This document shows positions 51,836 to 60,314 of a DNA stretch of 64,000 bases, in pieces. Below the pieces are notes generated by a model, which ran no database searches, had not been told where the DNA came from, and saw only the letters and a program-made list of their open reading frames with translations. Every line of letters begins with the position of its first letter. The first letter of the stretch is position 1. Both the position numbers and the translations under genes were made by a program. The DNA comes from Streptomyces roseoviridis (GTDB taxonomy: Bacteria; Actinomycetota; Actinomycetes; Streptomycetales; Streptomycetaceae): the NCBI RefSeq assembly GCF_039535235.1, contig NZ_BAAAWU010000001.1, forward strand, positions 1,488,001 through 1,552,000. Direction: 5' to 3'.

Positions 51836-52953
51836 TTCTCCCACCCCGCGTGCAGCCGTGACTTCACGTCGTCCGGCGGCAGGAACCGCGACCAGCGTTC
51901 GGGGAACTCGGACGGCATGTCCGGGTCGTCCTCGTCCACGTCCTCCGCCTCCGCCCGGAGGCGGGCCATCAGTTCGGCGGCCTGGACGGCGCGGGCGCGT
52001 TCGTTGGCCTCGCGCGCGGCGGCGGTGGCGACGGAGGGCCAGACGCGGTCGATGGCCGCGTTGACGGCGGCGCCGACCAGGACGGCGAAGGCGGAGATGC
52101 CGATCCAGAGCAGGACGGCGATGGGGGCGGCGAGGGAACCGTAGATGGTGGGGCCCTCGACCTGGCTGGTCAGGTAGATGCGCAGCAGGAAACTGCCGAG
52201 GACCCACATCGCGAGGGCGACGAGGGCGCCCGGGATGTCCTCGATCCACGGGGAGCGGACCGGCACGGACACGTGGTACAGCGTCGTCAGGAAGGCGATG
52301 GACAGCAGGATGACGGCCGGCCAGTACAGGACGGAGACGACCTCCGTGCCGAAGGGGACGAACTCCACCACCCGGTCCGGGCCGACGACCGCCAGCGGCA
52401 GGACGACGGCGCCGATGATCAGGGCGATGATGTAGAGCAGGAAGGCGAGCAGCCGGGTCTTGACGATGCCGCGGTGACCGTCGAGGCCGTACATGACGGT
52501 GATGGTGTCGATGAAGACGTTGACGGCACGGGAACCGGACCACAGGGCGATGGCGAAGCCGAGGGAGATCAGGTCGGGGCGCTTGCCGTGGGTGACGTCC
52601 TCCAGGAGGGGGCGGGCGATCTCGTTGACGCCCCGGTCGGACAGGACCGTCCGGGCGGCGTGGAGGATGTTCTCCTCGATGCTGGCGACGGTGTCGGTGT
52701 TGGTCCATTCGTCGGCGTAGCCGAGGAGGGCGATCAGGCCGAGCAGCAGCGGCGGCAGGGACAGCAGGGTGAAGAAGGCGGCTTCGGCGGCGAGGCCGAG
52801 GATGCGGTACTCGATGCACGAGTTGACCGTGTCCTTGAGGAGCAGCCAGACCATTTTGCGCTTGGAGACGTTGCGGTACAGGACGCGGGCTCGGTGGAGC
52901 CTGCTCCAGGGCCGCCGCTCGGGTCGTTCGGGTGTTTCGTTTGCTGCCTGCAC
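51829..52953 (-). CDS. YihY/BrkB family membrane protein
   Basis: 374 residues with six membrane helices (AAEAAFFTLLSLPPLLLGLI, LISLGFAIALWSGSRAVNVF, RLLAFLLYIIALIIGAVVLP, SVLYWPAVILLSIAFLTTLY, LVALAMWVLGSFLLRIYLTS, APIAVLLWIGISAFAVLVGA), the YihY/virulence factor BrkB layout. The C-terminal 80 residues are cytoplasmic and acidic (DVDEDDPDMPSE). The start GTG 52953 overlaps its AAGGAG(GTG) site, so a start a few codons later is possible. Function is unknown. Divergent from the AidB-like gene with only 17 bases between starts. Confidence 0.87.
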   Translation of the reverse strand: MQAANETPERPERRPWSRLHRARVLYRNVSKRKMVWLLLKDTVNSCIEYRILGLAAEAAFFTLLSLPPLLLGLIALLGYADEWTNTDTVASIEENILHAARTVLSDRGVNEIARPLLEDVTHGKRPDLISLGFAIALWSGSRAVNVFIDTITVMYGLDGHRGIVKTRLLAFLLYIIALIIGAVVLPLAVVGPDRVVEFVPFGTEVVSVLYWPAVILLSIAFLTTLYHVSVPVRSPWIEDIPGALVALAMWVLGSFLLRIYLTSQVEGPTIYGSLAAPIAVLLWIGISAFAVLVGAAVNAAIDRVWPSVATAAAREANERARAVQAAELMARLRAEAEDVDEDDPDMPSEFPERWSRFLPPDDVKSRLHAGWEKD

Positions 52954-52970
52954 CTCCTTACCGTATCGGC

Positions 52971-54635
52971 ATGGCAGCCGGCACCCACACCGTGACCAAC
53001 CAGGCTCCGCCCCTGGTGGCGTACGACATGTTCACGTCCGATCGGGCCCTCGCGGAGGCCGTCGAGCGGCATCTGCCACCGGACGTCCACGACGAGGCGA
53101 TCGGGCACCTGACCTCCTTCGGAGTGTCGGCGGGCTCGGCACAGGCGCAGGGATGGGGGACGCTCGCGAACGACTGTCCGCCGCGGCTGCGCACCCACGA
53201 CCGGTACGGCAACCGGATCGACGAGGTCGACTTCCATCCGTCGTGGCACCGGCTGCTCGGCCGGGCGGTGACGGCCGGTCTCTCGGGCGGCGCGTGGGGC
53301 CGTCCGGGTGGTCATGTGTGGCGGGCGGCCGGTTTCGTCCTGGCCGCGCAGGTGGAGGCGGGGCACCTGTGTCCGCTGTCGATGACGCACGCGGCGGTGC
53401 CGGCGCTGCGGGCCGAGCCGGAGCTCGCCGAGGCGTGGGAGCCGCTGCTGGCCTCGCGGGTGTACGAGCAGGGGCTGCGGCCGCCGCTGGAGAAGGCGGG
53501 CGTGCTGCTCGGGATGGGCATGACGGAGAAGCAGGGCGGCAGTGACGTACGGGCGAACACGACCCGCGCGGAGCCGCTGGCGGCCGACGGGGAGTACGTG
53601 CTCACGGGGCACAAGTGGTTCTGCTCCGCCCCGATGTCCGACGGCTTCCTGGTCCTGGCGCAGGCCCCGGCGGGGCTGACCTGCTTCCTGGTGCCCCGGG
53701 TGCTGCCGGACGGGGCGCGCAACGCGTTCCTGATCCAGCGGCTCAAGGACAAGCTGGGCAACCGGTCGAACGCGTCCGCCGAGGTGGAGTTCGACGGGAC
53801 GACGTGGGCGCGCCGGGTCGGCGAGGAGGGCCGGGGGGTGCGCACGATCATCGGCATGGTGGCGGCGACCCGGCTCGACTGCGTGCTGGGGTCGGCGGGT
53901 CTGATGCGGCAGGCGGTGGCGCAGGCCGTGCACCACGCCTCGTACCGCAGGGCGTTCGGCGGGCTGCTCGTCGACAAGCCGCTGATGCGGAACGTGCTGG
54001 CCGATCTGGCCCTGGAGTCGGAGGCGGCCACCGTGCTCGGGCTGCGGCTGGCGGCGGCGTACGACGCGGCCGGAGCCGGAGGTGCGGACGCGGAGGCGGA
54101 GCGGGCGCTGCTGCGGGTCGCGGTGCCGGTGGCGAAGTACTGGGTGACGAAACGGTGCACCCCGCTGGTGGCCGAAGCGCTGGAGTGCCTGGGCGGGAAC
54201 GGGTACGTCGAGGAGTCGGGGCTGCCCCGGCTGCTGCGGGAGTCGCCGCTGAACTCCATCTGGGAGGGCGCGGGGAACGTGCAGGCGCTGGACGTGCTGC
54301 GGGCGCTGCAGAGGGAGCCGGCGGCGCTGAACGCGTTCCTGGAGGAGGTCGGCCGGGCCCGCGGGGCGGATCACCGGCTGGACCGGGCGATCCGGGACCT
54401 GCTGGCCGAACTGGCGGACCTGGAGGGGATCGAGGCGCGGGCGCGGCGCCTGGTGGAGCGGATGGCGCGGGTGCTCCAGGGTGCGCTGCTGGTGCGGTGG
54501 GCGCCGCCGGAGGTCGCGGACGCGTTCTGTGCCTCGCGGCTCGGCGGCGACTGGGGGGCGGCGTTCGGGACGCTGCCGCACACGCTCGACCTGGGGGCGC
54601 TGGTGGCGCGGGCGCGGCCCGTGGACGCGGATTGA
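52971..54635 (+). CDS. AidB-like acyl-CoA dehydrogenase family protein
   Basis: 554 residues from ATG 52971. It is longer than ordinary acyl-CoA dehydrogenases and matches the AidB branch: N-terminal VDFHPSWHRLLGRAV, GMTEKQGGSDVRANTT, YVLTGHKWFCSAPMSD, LKDKLGNRSNASAEVEFDGT, GMVAATRLDCVLGSAGLMRQ, CLGGNGYVEESGLPRLLRES and NSIWEGAGNVQALDVLRAL. AidB binds FAD and DNA and is induced with Ada during alkylation stress in E. coli; an Ada-AlkA gene lies 7 kb away, but no shared operator is evident. In actinobacteria such proteins may simply be isovaleryl-CoA-type dehydrogenases. Confidence 0.9.
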   Translation: MAAGTHTVTNQAPPLVAYDMFTSDRALAEAVERHLPPDVHDEAIGHLTSFGVSAGSAQAQGWGTLANDCPPRLRTHDRYGNRIDEVDFHPSWHRLLGRAVTAGLSGGAWGRPGGHVWRAAGFVLAAQVEAGHLCPLSMTHAAVPALRAEPELAEAWEPLLASRVYEQGLRPPLEKAGVLLGMGMTEKQGGSDVRANTTRAEPLAADGEYVLTGHKWFCSAPMSDGFLVLAQAPAGLTCFLVPRVLPDGARNAFLIQRLKDKLGNRSNASAEVEFDGTTWARRVGEEGRGVRTIIGMVAATRLDCVLGSAGLMRQAVAQAVHHASYRRAFGGLLVDKPLMRNVLADLALESEAATVLGLRLAAAYDAAGAGGADAEAERALLRVAVPVAKYWVTKRCTPLVAEALECLGGNGYVEESGLPRLLRESPLNSIWEGAGNVQALDVLRALQREPAALNAFLEEVGRARGADHRLDRAIRDLLAELADLEGIEARARRLVERMARVLQGALLVRWAPPEVADAFCASRLGGDWGAAFGTLPHTLDLGALVARARPVDAD

Positions 54636-54743
54636 CGCCGGACGGCTGAACGTGCGTGTGGGGGGACCGTCTCGCGGGTGACGGTGGTGCTTTGTGCCGC
54701 GCGTGCCAGGGGTGGACCTGAGGGGGTCGGCGCGCGCGGAGGA

Positions 54744-54783
54744 GCGGAGGGTGGTGCTGCGCCGACACGGCACCACCCTCCGC
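54744..54783 (+). terminator. Stem-loop terminator after the AidB-like gene
   Basis: A perfect 14-bp inverted repeat (54744-54757 and 54770-54783) with a 12-base loop, 108 bases past the stop codon, followed by TTCGGTTCC. Confidence 0.75.
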
Positions 54784-54938
54784 TTCGGTTCCACCCTCCT
54801 GGACGGGGGCGGGGGTCGCCAGGGTTGCAAAGGGTTGCAGGATTACCCGAAGCGCCCCGCGCGCGGCGCTGCGGAGGGGCACGATGGGCGCCGGGACGCA
54901 CCGAGTGCACAACCGATACAGCACCGATACGGCAGCAT

Positions 54939-55120
54939 GCCGGCCGGCACGACAGCCAGACACCAGACAGCCAGACAGCCAGACACCAAACACCAAACAC
55001 CAAACACCAGACAGCGACACAGCCACACAGCCACACAGCCACACAGCACAACGGCACCACACCACAACGGCACGACAGCACCGCAGCACCACAGCAAAAC
55101 AGCCAGCAGGACAGCACCAC
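54939..55120 (+). other. 182-base T-free, CA-rich leader of the GAF regulator gene
   Basis: No T occurs on the plus strand from 54939 to 55120. The tract is built of short repeats: ACAGCCAG, three ACCAAAC units near 54985-55005, then CACAGCCA units near 55018-55045, then CACCACA/GCACAAC. It begins after the AidB terminator and ends 41 bases before the regulator start. As RNA it would be free of U and nearly unstructured. The reading frame of the regulator is open through it, but a GGGAGGGACCG site at 55150 marks the true start. Confidence 0.9.
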
Positions 55121-55161
55121 TTCAGCGCCGATGCAGCACCGCGGGTGGCCGGGAGGGACCG

Positions 55162-56481
55162 ATGAACAACACGCAGCTCGACCTGAACCGGCTGGCCGCC
55201 ATGGATTCCGCCCAGGCGACCCGGCTGCTGCTCAAGGTCCGCGAGGCGACGCTGTCCGGCCGGACCCCACCGGTGGCACCGCGCCCGGTGATCGACGCGT
55301 CCTGGCGGCGGATGTTCCGGCTCGGCCTGAACCCGGACCAGGGCACGAGCAGCGTGCTGCTGCGGCGCGACGAACTGGAGGAGCGGCGGCGGACGACGGC
55401 GCTCGGCGAGGTGATGCGGACGCTCAGCGCGGGGCTGGCGGGGATCGCCGACGCCTCCATGCAGATCATGGTGGTGACGGACGAGCAGGGCCGGGTGTTG
55501 TGGCGGGAGGGCAACATGGCGGTGCTGCGCCGGGCCCACGGCATCTGCCTGGAGGAGGGGGCGGCCTGGAGCGAGCACGACACCGGGACGAACGCGGTGG
55601 GCACGGCGCTCGCCATGGGCAGGGCCGTCCAGGTGCACTCGGCCGAGCACTACGTCCACCAGCTGCACAACTGGACCTGTGCCGCCGCCCCCGTCCACGA
55701 CCCGCGTGACCAGCGGCTGCTCGGCATCGTGGACGTGAGCGGTCCGGCGTCCAGCTTCCATCCGGCGACGCTGGCCCTGGTGGCCTCGGTGGCGCAGCTG
55801 GCGGAGGCGGAGATGCGGCAGCGGCACCTGCGGTCGATCGAGCGGCTGCGGTCGGTGGCCGCGCCGATCCTGTGCCGGGTGGGCGGCCGGGCGATCGCGG
55901 TGGACACGCACGGCTGGACGGCGGCGGTGACCGGGATGGCGCCGGTGGACCGGCTGGCGCTGCCCAAGTCCTTCCGGGCGGGCCGGACGTGGCTGCCGTC
56001 GCTGGGGATGTGTGCGGTGGAGCCGTTGCCGGGCGGCTGGCTGCTGCGGGTCGAGGAGGAGACCCCGCCGGCCGGTGCCGGCTCGGGCGCGGCGAGCCGG
56101 GTGGTCCTCGACCTGAGCCGGCCGCGCCGCTGGACGGTGGCGGTGTCGGGCGCGGCCGGCAGCTGGTCGCAGGAGCTGAGCCCGCGCCATGCGGAGCTGC
56201 TGTATCTGCTCGCCCTGCACCCGGAGGGGCGGACGGCGGCGGACCTGGCCCAGGACGTGTTCGGCGACCGGACCCGGACGGTGACGGTACGGGCGGAGCT
56301 GTCGCGGGTGCGCCGCAATCTGGCGGGGGTCCTCGCCCACCGCCCGTACCGCTTCAGCGAGGAGGTCGAGGTCGAGGTCGTCACCCCGTCCCACCCGGCC
56401 GACCTCCTCCCCCACTCCACGGCCCCGGCGGTCCGCGCGGTGCGCGAGGGGCGGACGGGACGGGCGGGACGGGCCGGATAG
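55162..56481 (+). CDS. GAF-domain transcriptional regulator
   Basis: 439 residues from ATG 55162 (GGGAGGGACCG upstream). The N-terminal part with VIDASWRRMFRLGLNPDQGT resembles the AcoR-type sensor region; the GAF domain is about 85-220 (IMVVTDEQGRVLWREGNMAV, EGAAWSEHDTGTNAVGTALA, NWTCAAAPVHDPRDQRLLGI). There is no AAA+ domain; instead the C-terminus holds a winged-helix-like DNA-binding part (HAELLYLLALHPEGRTAADL, RTVTVRAELSRVRRNLAGVL). Such regulators control aldehyde/alcohol or acetoin-type catabolism in actinobacteria. The gene ends in a short GGGACGGGC repeat that gives a RTGRAGRAG tail. Confidence 0.85.
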   Translation: MNNTQLDLNRLAAMDSAQATRLLLKVREATLSGRTPPVAPRPVIDASWRRMFRLGLNPDQGTSSVLLRRDELEERRRTTALGEVMRTLSAGLAGIADASMQIMVVTDEQGRVLWREGNMAVLRRAHGICLEEGAAWSEHDTGTNAVGTALAMGRAVQVHSAEHYVHQLHNWTCAAAPVHDPRDQRLLGIVDVSGPASSFHPATLALVASVAQLAEAEMRQRHLRSIERLRSVAAPILCRVGGRAIAVDTHGWTAAVTGMAPVDRLALPKSFRAGRTWLPSLGMCAVEPLPGGWLLRVEEETPPAGAGSGAASRVVLDLSRPRRWTVAVSGAAGSWSQELSPRHAELLYLLALHPEGRTAADLAQDVFGDRTRTVTVRAELSRVRRNLAGVLAHRPYRFSEEVEVEVVTPSHPADLLPHSTAPAVRAVREGRTGRAGRAG

Positions 56482-56671
56482 GCGGGACGGGCGGAGCCCG
56501 GGTGGGCCCGGCGGGCCCGGCGGGCCGGGCGCACGAGACAGGGGGACGTCCGGAACGGCGCGTGTCAGGAAGTCCTGCCGCGATCCAGTAGGGTGACGTG
56601 CGCTCGTCAAGGCGAGCACCTCTTTTCGCACACGCGTCATCGCACAACACACACTCAACGGGGGTTGAAGC

Positions 56672-57181
56672 GTGAAGCTTCGTCATGTCCGCGCCGTCGC
56701 CGTCTTCGGAATCGCCCTGATCGCCCTCACCGGCGCCCGGGGCTCCGGCGGCGGAAGCTGCAGCGGTGGCGGCTCGAACAGTTCCAGCAGCTCCGGCAGC
56801 GGCTCGGACCACGGCTCCGACGGCAACGGCTCCAGCTCCGGTGGCGTCACCTCGGGTGGCGTCGGGGGCTCGTCGAAGGACCGCGCGCAGCGCGACGTCC
56901 GCATCGACGACTGCGCGCTGAGCGCCGACCGCAAGAACCTGGTCGCCAAGGTCACCATCACCAACAGCGACTCGTCGGCGTACCTCTACGACGTCACCCT
57001 GCAGTTCAAGGGCGCCGAGGGTTCGAGCTCCGCCAAGCCGGCGGTGGCCGAGGTCAAGGACCTGCGGGTCGAGGGCGGCGCGTCGAAGCAGGCCGAGGCC
57101 AGCACCCCGTACACCGGCGGCGGCGACGGCTCCGAGTACACGCGCTGCGTCGTCACCGACGCCGACCGCGTCATCGGCTGA
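56672..57181 (+). CDS. Small secreted protein with Ser/Gly-rich linker
   Basis: 169 residues from GTG 56672 (GGGGGTTGAAGC upstream). Residues 1-22 are a signal peptide (VAVFGIALIALTGARGSGGG). No lipobox is certain, although C29 follows a Gly/Ser stretch. Residues 25-67 are a Ser/Gly/Asp linker. The C-terminal ~100 residues are a small beta-sandwich of the FxLYD type (VTITNSDSSAYLYDVTLQFK, CVVTDADRVIG) with two cysteines that may form a disulfide. Such proteins are common and uncharacterised in Streptomyces. A terminator follows directly. Confidence 0.8.
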   Translation: MKLRHVRAVAVFGIALIALTGARGSGGGSCSGGGSNSSSSSGSGSDHGSDGNGSSSGGVTSGGVGGSSKDRAQRDVRIDDCALSADRKNLVAKVTITNSDSSAYLYDVTLQFKGAEGSSSAKPAVAEVKDLRVEGGASKQAEASTPYTGGGDGSEYTRCVVTDADRVIG

Positions 57182-57193
57182 CACCCGTGAGCG

Positions 57194-57219
57194 AGCCCCC
57201 GGCCCAGGCCGGGGGCTTT
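57194..57219 (+). terminator. Terminator after the small secreted protein gene
   Basis: AGCCCCCGGCC (57194-57204) pairs with GGCCGGGGGCT (57207-57217), followed by TTT. It lies 13 bases past the stop codon. Confidence 0.9.
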
Positions 57220-57238
57220 CGCGTGGCGCCGCACACAC

Positions 57239-57345
57239 CCGCCGGACGCACCCGCCGCCGACCGCGCCCGCCGGACGCACCCCCCGCCGCACACACCCGC
57301 CGGACGCACGCCCGCCGACCGCACCCGCCCCGCCGGCCAGACCGC
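57239..57345. repeat. 29-base-spaced CCGCCGGACGCAC repeats
   Basis: CCGCCGGACGCAC occurs at 57239, 57268 and 57297, with degenerate CCGCCGACCGCACCCGCC units between and after. The array fills most of the gap between the secreted protein's terminator and the acetyltransferase gene. Confidence 0.85.
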
Positions 57346-57447
57346 CCGCCGCATTCGCCGCCTGGACAGGGCGTCCGGCATGCGGACAGCATTCCGCCAG
57401 GACCGAACACAGTGGGAATCCGGCCCTCCGCATGATGCGATGAAGCC

Positions 57448-58017
57448 ATGAGCATCACTCTCACCACCTGGTCCCTCGAGCAGACCTCGCCGTCCGACCT
57501 GCGCCCGGTCCCCGCTCCCGAGGGCGGGGACCTGCGGATCGTGCGGGCCGAGGTGCCCTCGCCGGAGTTCAGCCGCTTCCTCTATACCGCGGTCGGCGGC
57601 GACATCCGCTGGACCGACCGGCTGCCGCTGACCTACGCGCAGTGGCAGGAGATAGTGGAGCGGCCCGGCGCCGAGATCTGGGTCGCGTACGAGAAGGGGA
57701 CGCCGGCCGGGTACGTGGAGCTGGAGGCGCAGCCCGACGGCGTGGTGGAGATCGTGTACTTCGGCCTGATCCCGGCCTTCCGCGGCCGCGGCATCGGCGG
57801 CCACCTCCTGTCGGTCGGGGTCGAGCGGGCCTGGGACCTGGCCGAGCGCTGGCCGGACCGGGAGCCCACCGAGCGGGTGTGGCTGCACACCTGCTCGCTC
57901 GACGGCGAGCACGCGATGGCCAACTACGAGCGCCGCGGCTTCCGGCTCTTCGACACCAAGGTGGAGCAGACCGAGGCCGCCGAGAACCCCGGCCCGTGGC
58001 CGGGCGCGTTCGCCTGA
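57448..58017 (+). CDS. GNAT family N-acetyltransferase
   Basis: 189 residues. The acetyl-CoA-binding motif is IPAFRGRGIGGHLLSVGVER (R/Q-x2-G-x-G/A type) at about residues 110-130, and the C-terminal HAMANYERRGFRLF is the usual end of a GNAT fold. The central EIVYFGLIP strand precedes it. Substrate unknown. A bidirectional terminator lies 48 bases past the stop, and the sulfate assimilation operon starts beyond it. Confidence 0.9.
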   Translation: MSITLTTWSLEQTSPSDLRPVPAPEGGDLRIVRAEVPSPEFSRFLYTAVGGDIRWTDRLPLTYAQWQEIVERPGAEIWVAYEKGTPAGYVELEAQPDGVVEIVYFGLIPAFRGRGIGGHLLSVGVERAWDLAERWPDREPTERVWLHTCSLDGEHAMANYERRGFRLFDTKVEQTEAAENPGPWPGAFA

Positions 58018-58064
58018 GGGATCCCGGGCAGGGATCCCGCACCACCCTCGGCCTCCGGGCCGCG

Positions 58065-58092
58065 AAAAGGGGCCCTGAACTGGGCCCCTTTT
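58065..58092. terminator. Terminator after the GNAT gene
   Basis: AAAAGGGGCCC (58065-58075) pairs with GGGCCCCTTTT (58082-58092) across TGAACT, with a T-rich end on both strands. It separates the GNAT gene from the sulfate operon. Confidence 0.93.
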
Positions 58093-58112
58093 GCGTGACC
58101 CACGCCACACCA

Positions 58113-58149
58113 TCTCGTACAACGAGACAGTCATGTCCATATTCTGGAC
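58113..58149. promoter_or_regulatory. Two small dyads in the sulfate operon promoter region
   Basis: TCTCGT-ACA-ACGAGA (58113-58127) and GTCCA-N5-TGGAC (58135-58149) are adjacent inverted repeats 40-78 bases upstream of the leader peptide start. They are candidate sites for a sulfur-responsive regulator; no -35/-10 is clear. Confidence 0.4.
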
Positions 58150-58190
58150 GAAGCTGGACTGGTTCCAAACTCCCGTGACACGCTTCCGTC

Positions 58191-58274
58191 ATGTCTGGAA
58201 CTGGAATTGCCTTGGTGAGTCGGCGGCACGTCGACCTCGGCCGCATGTCCAGCGCCATGTGTTCGGCGCGCTGA
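58191..58274 (+). CDS. Sulfite reductase operon leader peptide
   Basis: A 27-residue peptide beginning MSGTGIALVSRRHVDL and ending MSSAMCSAR, 125 bases before the sulfite reductase gene. It belongs to a family of Streptomyces leader peptides with a HVDL-x-R-x3-A-x-C signature that precede sulfur and redox genes; GenBank entries call them putative leader peptides (recalled). No Shine-Dalgarno is visible, so it may be leaderless or weakly translated. The lone C-terminal cysteine suggests ribosome stalling when Cys-tRNA is scarce, as in mycobacterial cysteine attenuators, but this is inference. Confidence 0.85.
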   Translation: MSGTGIALVSRRHVDLGRMSSAMCSAR

Positions 58275-58399
58275 GAGAACCAGCACCGCCGCACATCTCT
58301 TCTCAAGTCCTGTCCCTGCGCACCGTCGCGCCACTCTCCGTACGAGCGCGAGTGTGCAGGTCAGAGCCGCCCTCCCGCAGTCCCGAAGGACATATCGCC

Positions 58400-60097
58400 A
58401 TGGCCGCCACCCCGGAAAACCCCACACCCGCCACCGCCCGCCGCAAGGCCGGGCGCCACCGTGGCGAGGGTCAGTGGGCCGTGGGGCACTTCACCCCGCT
58501 GAACGGCAATGAGCAGTTCAAGAAGGACGACGACGGTCTCAACGTACGGACACGTATTGAGACGATCTACTCCAAGCGCGGATTCGACTCCATCGACCCC
58601 AACGACCTGCGCGGACGCATGCGCTGGTGGGGCCTCTACACCCAGCGCCGGGAGGGCCTCGACGGCACGAAGACCGGTGTCCTGGAGCCGGAGGAGCTGG
58701 ACGCCGAGTACTTCATGCTCCGCGTCCGCATCGACGGCGGCCGGCTGACCACGGAGCAGCTGCGGGTCATCGGTGAGATCTCCCAGGAGTTCGCGCGCGG
58801 CACCGCCGACATCACCGACCGGCAGAACGTCCAGTACCACTGGATCCGCATCGAGGACGTCCCGGAGATCTGGAACCGCCTGGAGGCGGTCGGCCTGTCC
58901 ACCACCGAGGCCTGCGGTGACACCCCGCGCGTCATCCTCGGCTCCCCGGTGGCCGGCATCGCCGAGGACGAGATCATCGACGGCACGCCCGCCATCGAGG
59001 AGATCCAGCGGCGGATCGTCGGCAACAAGGACTTCTCCAACCTGCCCCGCAAGTTCAAGTCCGCGGTCTCCGGCTCCCCGCTGCTCGACGTGGCGCACGA
59101 GATCAACGACATCGCCTTCGTCGGCGTGCACCACCCCGAGCACGGTCCCGGCTTCGACGTCTGGGTCGGCGGCGGTCTGTCCACCAACCCCAAGCTGGGC
59201 GTCCGACTCGGCACCTGGGTCTCCCTGGACGAGGTCCCCGACGTCTACGAGGGCGTCATCTCCATCTTCCGCGACTACGGCTACCGGCGGCTGCGCAACC
59301 GCGCCCGCCTGAAGTTCCTGGTCGCCGACTGGGGCGCGGAGAAGTTCCGCCAGGTCCTGGAGGACGAGTACCTGAAGCGCAAGCTGACGGACGGCCCCGC
59401 CCCCGAGCAGCCGGCCGGCCGCTGGCGCGACCACGTCGGCGTCCACAAGCAGAAGGACGGCCGCTACTACGTGGGCTTCGCCCCGCGCGTCGGCCGGGTC
59501 GACGGCGCCACGCTGACGAAGATCGCCGAGATCGCCGAGGCGCACGGTTCGGGACGGATCCGCACCACCGCCGAGCAGAAGATGATCGTCCTGGACATCG
59601 AGGAGGCGCAGGTCGACTCGATCGTCTCCGCCCTGGAGTCCCTGGACCTGCGGGTCACCCCCTCGCCGTTCCGGCGCGGCACGATGGCCTGCACCGGCAT
59701 CGAGTTCTGCAAGCTGGCCATCGTCGAGACCAAGGGGCGCGGCGCCTCGCTGATCGACGAACTGGAGCGCCGCATCCCGGAGTTCGACGAGCCGCTCACC
59801 ATCAACATCAACGGCTGCCCGAACGCCTGCGCCCGCATCCAGGTCGCGGACATCGGTCTCAAGGGCCAGCTGGTCCTGGACGACGACGGCAACCGGGTCG
59901 AGGGCTACCAGGTCCACCTCGGCGGCGCGCTCGGCCTGGAGGCCGGCTTCGGCCGCAAGGTCCGCGGCCTGAAGGTCACCGCGGCCGAGCTGCCGGACTA
60001 CGTCGAGCGGGTCCTCAAGCGCTTCCAGGCGGAGCGCGAGGACGGCGAGCGCTTCGCCACCTGGGCGGCGCGCGCCTCGGAGGAGGCGCTGTCGTGA
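58400..60097 (+). CDS. Assimilatory sulfite reductase (ferredoxin-type, siroheme)
   Basis: 565 residues from ATG 58400 (GAAGGA upstream). It has the two-fold nitrite/sulfite reductase layout: ferredoxin-like half domains (EYFMLRVRIDGGRLTTEQLR; GRYYVGFAPRVGRVDGATLT) and siroheme domains. The 4Fe-4S/siroheme ligands are C431, C437, C473 and C477 (ACTGIEFC and NGCPNAC). The enzyme reduces sulfite to sulfide with six electrons from ferredoxin. Nitrite reductases look alike, but the cys genes that follow favour sulfite. It heads the operon, after the leader peptide. Confidence 0.94.
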   Translation: MAATPENPTPATARRKAGRHRGEGQWAVGHFTPLNGNEQFKKDDDGLNVRTRIETIYSKRGFDSIDPNDLRGRMRWWGLYTQRREGLDGTKTGVLEPEELDAEYFMLRVRIDGGRLTTEQLRVIGEISQEFARGTADITDRQNVQYHWIRIEDVPEIWNRLEAVGLSTTEACGDTPRVILGSPVAGIAEDEIIDGTPAIEEIQRRIVGNKDFSNLPRKFKSAVSGSPLLDVAHEINDIAFVGVHHPEHGPGFDVWVGGGLSTNPKLGVRLGTWVSLDEVPDVYEGVISIFRDYGYRRLRNRARLKFLVADWGAEKFRQVLEDEYLKRKLTDGPAPEQPAGRWRDHVGVHKQKDGRYYVGFAPRVGRVDGATLTKIAEIAEAHGSGRIRTTAEQKMIVLDIEEAQVDSIVSALESLDLRVTPSPFRRGTMACTGIEFCKLAIVETKGRGASLIDELERRIPEFDEPLTININGCPNACARIQVADIGLKGQLVLDDDGNRVEGYQVHLGGALGLEAGFGRKVRGLKVTAAELPDYVERVLKRFQAEREDGERFATWAARASEEALS

Positions 60098-60134
60098 GCG
60101 GGGCGAGCGCAACGAGCGAGACGAGGGAGGGCGC

Positions 60135-60314
60135 ATGAGCGAGCGTGCCGCACCCTTCCACTGCCCCTACTGCGGGGACGAGGACCTGCGTCCGAACGAG
60201 CAGGGCCACGGCGCCTGGGAATGCGCCGCGTGCAGCCGGGCCTTCCAGCTGAAGTTCCTGGGGCTGCTCGCCCCGGCGACTTCGAGCAATGCAACTGGAG
60301 GGGAACAGACATGA
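60135..60314 (+). CDS. 59-residue zinc-ribbon protein in the sulfate operon
   Basis: ATG 60135 follows GAGGGAGGGCGC, and the TGA overlaps the cysH ATG (ATGA). The peptide has two CxxC pairs, HCPYCG and ECAACS, 17 residues apart, a rubredoxin-like or zinc-ribbon site, then a hydrophobic segment FQLKFLGLLAPA. It is tightly packed between sulfite reductase and cysH, so a role in the same pathway is likely, perhaps as a small electron or metal partner of sulfite reductase. Function is not known to me. Confidence 0.85.
   Translation: MSERAAPFHCPYCGDEDLRPNEQGHGAWECAACSRAFQLKFLGLLAPATSSNATGGEQT

Noticed and set aside
52971-54635. AidB-like gene and Ada-AlkA as one alkylation regulon
   Set aside because: The genes are 7 kb apart, no shared sequence motif was found in their promoters, and AidB-like proteins in actinobacteria need not be alkylation-inducible.
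54694-55161. N-terminal extension of the GAF regulator through the T-free tract
   Set aside because: The frame is open only because T is absent, which removes stop codons; a strong ribosome-binding site at 55150 supports ATG 55162.
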